DNA from: Nitrososphaeria archaeon
GTDB taxonomy: Archaea > Thermoproteota > Nitrososphaeria > Conexivisphaerales > UBA164
Reading direction: 5' to 3'
DNA length: 6,412 nucleotides
Assembly: GCA_029775955.1 (NCBI GenBank)
Contig: JARVJW010000040.1
Coordinates: forward strand, 1 to 6,412
Positions 5,806 to 6,412 of this stretch are shown here, in pieces. The notes beneath the pieces were generated by a model. The model had not been told where the DNA came from. It did not search any database and was given only the letters and a program-made list of their open reading frames with translations. The translations under genes and the position numbers were made by a program. Each line of letters begins with the position of its first letter. Position 1 is the first letter of the stretch.

Positions 5806-6412
5806 ATCATTCGGAGCGTTGACCTTCAAGCCCGCTCCGGCCACTTTAGGCTCATGGCCGGTGCACAGGTATTCATCCTTCAAAGCAATCTGCACTAACG
5901 GTAAACGGGTAGCCGCAGAGGCGCAGGGTTATGGTCAGCCTGTCGTAGTCCACGCCACAGGTTTCGCATTTCGATATCCTCAAGTAATCACCACAGACAG
6001 GACACTCTGAAGTCCCTCTTGGATTCACGTAAACGTATGGAGATTTGGATTTAATCATCTTCTAGTAAGCCTTTCATTTGTTCAACTTTCCCCTGAACTC
6101 CCTGTTGTTTCCACTAGTCCTTATTCCGTTCAAGTCTCCAAAGACAAACGATGCGCCTGGGTTTTCCTTTACTATCTCCGTAGTTAGCTTTTGCAAGGCA
6201 TCATTTACGTACTTCTGCCTGCCTCTGGCCTAGCGCAGTTTCCTGTACTTCTTTTGCCTATTGTGCTTCTGCAGGCTCTTCCTCCTCCTGAAGTCGTTCT
6301 GTATGTGCGCTATGTCAGAAATGCTCTGTGTGTCAGTTCCTTTTAGCGCAGGCCTATCAGCATTCACCGTCACAAACGTGGAATCTATAGCGGAAAAGTC
6401 CTGCGCCACGAA
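5788..6412 (-). pseudogene. tnpB: Decayed TnpB (RuvC-like RNA-guided nuclease of IS200/IS605), 5' end outside window
   Basis: Intact TnpB is an RNA-guided endonuclease that helps IS605-type elements persist. Read on the minus strand from 6412, one frame gives recognisable TnpB sequence: VAQDFSAIDSTFVTVNAD (probable RuvC-I Asp, codon 6400-6398); a basic stretch FRRRKSLQKHNRQKKYRKLR; QKYVNDALQKLTTEIVKE; FVFGDLNGIR (RuvC-II, where the usual Glu of 'EDL' is Gly, codon 6139-6137); YVYVNPRGTSECPVCG; and the second CxxC, KCETCGVDYDR. That frame is broken by TAG (6232-6230), TGA (6076-6074) and TAG (6064-6062). After DYDR the RuvC-III 'RDxN'-like Asp-His-Asn lies in another frame (5936-5928). A plausible C-terminal tail, LKDEYLCTGHEPKVAGAG onward, lies in the third frame and ends at TAA 5790-5788. 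So there are three nonsense codons, at least two frameshifts and one catalytic substitution: clearly non-functional. The longest open piece, 61 residues at 5873-6058, is only the zinc-ribbon region. It converges with the aldolase gene. Confidence 0.8.
5812..5861. repeat. Two adjoining GC-rich inverted repeats in the tnpB 3' region
   Basis: CGGAGCG (5812-5818) pairs with CGCTCCG (5833-5839), and the inner TTGA/TCAA (5819-5822, 5826-5829) lengthens the stem. CCGGCCA (5837-5843) pairs with TGGCCGG (5855-5861) over an 11-base loop. Such density of stems in 50 bases, against the AT-richer background, marks the structured end of the mobile element. Confidence 0.6.

Larger units (their letters stand above)
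5781..5872 (-). ncRNA. Putative omegaRNA scaffold / right end of the tnpB element
   Basis: TnpB guide RNAs are made from the 3' end of tnpB and the element's right end, with the guide taken from DNA just outside. The minus strand here, overlapping the tnpB tail frame, packs three stems: 5861-5855 with 5843-5837 (CCGGCCA/TGGCCGG); 5839-5833 with 5818-5812 (CGGAGCG/CGCTCCG), extended by 5829-5826 with 5822-5819; and 5805-5798 with 5793-5786 (8 bp closing a GAAA loop). The first two share bases 5837-5839, so they compete or stack. The first loop's AGCC could pair with GGCT near 5833-5830, a possible pseudoknot. If the element ends near 5781, the guide would be copied from 5780 downward. Expression and function are unproven, and the nuclease is dead. 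Confidence 0.45.
5781..6412 (-). mobile_element. 3' part of an IS200/IS605-family (tnpB-bearing) insertion sequence, decayed
   Basis: The minus strand carries a broken tnpB-type gene that ends in a hairpin-rich right end. The IS family is inferred from TnpB features: a four-Cys zinc ribbon after VNPRGTS, and RuvC-like segments. The likely right boundary is near 5781, just past the 8-bp hairpin, where the minus strand reads TTTCA, similar to cleavage tetranucleotides at IS605 right ends. The boundary is an estimate. The element looks more GC-rich than its neighbours and uses CTG, CGC, CTC and TGC codons, which are less common in the flanking genes, suggesting foreign origin. No tnpA is in the window; the left end lies beyond 6412. 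Confidence 0.7.

Noticed and set aside
5936..5941. Reading TnpB RuvC-III as having Leu in place of the catalytic Asp
   Set aside because: Asp-His-Asn occurs at the right place in the adjacent frame (5936-5928), so a frameshift rather than a substitution is the better explanation.
5819..6010. Plus-strand ORF of 63 residues
   Set aside because: It runs antisense to the tnpB relic, including the conserved zinc-ribbon codons, and resembles nothing known.
5873..6058. 61-residue zinc-ribbon ORF as an independent small protein
   Set aside because: It starts at an internal Met of the TnpB frame just after a TAG, and its sequence is the TnpB zinc-ribbon region. No promoter is evident.
6062..6232. 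In-frame TAG/TGA codons in tnpB as recoding (pyrrolysine or selenocysteine)
   Set aside because: Two TAG and one TGA occur together with frameshifts and a lost catalytic Glu, and the positions are not ones where a special residue would be expected. Pseudogene decay explains all of it.
1..6412. CRISPR array, tRNA or rRNA genes
   Set aside because: No regularly spaced repeats, no cloverleaf-like segments and no rRNA-like sequence were seen on either strand.

Overview
The window reads as a piece of an archaeal chromosome, most like a Thermoplasmata-type euryarchaeon (lineage inferred, not proven). Pointers: a single-domain tRNA-splicing endonuclease, an archaeal-type RNase HII, a pyruvate kinase without the usual K+-site residues, TATA-like boxes centred about 26-34 bases upstream of start codons with little or no leader, repeated TTG starts, and AGG/ATA-rich, moderately AT-rich codon use.

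Layout. Bases 1-187 hold the tail of an unidentified reading frame (1-63) and then a promoter region with two inverted repeats. Bases 188-1361 carry a tight two-gene unit: a DUF47/PhoU-like protein and endA (1-base gap). Bases 1398-2756 encode pyruvate kinase behind its own apparent leaderless promoter. Bases 2798-5722 carry a four-gene run: rnhB, a branched-chain-type aminotransferase (ilvE), prephenate dehydratase (pheA) and a class II aldolase/adducin-family enzyme. All three junctions overlap by 4-7 bases, so translational coupling is likely. Bases 5788-6412 hold, on the minus strand, a decayed IS200/IS605-family tnpB running off the window end. Its 3' end and right end fold into three strong hairpins, where a tnpB-associated guide RNA (omegaRNA) would be expected.

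How the genes fit together. Pyruvate kinase supplies pyruvate from PEP. The aminotransferase and prephenate dehydratase serve amino-acid biosynthesis (branched-chain amino acids and the phenylalanine branch). The aldolase probably handles a small phosphorylated sugar or related substrate that the sequence does not identify. EndA and RNase HII are nucleic-acid housekeeping enzymes, and the DUF47 protein probably belongs to phosphate homeostasis, although no Pit transporter gene is visible beside it.

I see no convincing undescribed system. The most notable items are the relic of a TnpB RNA-guided nuclease module with its putative omegaRNA/right end, the palindrome at the predicted transcription start of the DUF47-endA unit, and the unusual cation-site residues of the pyruvate kinase.
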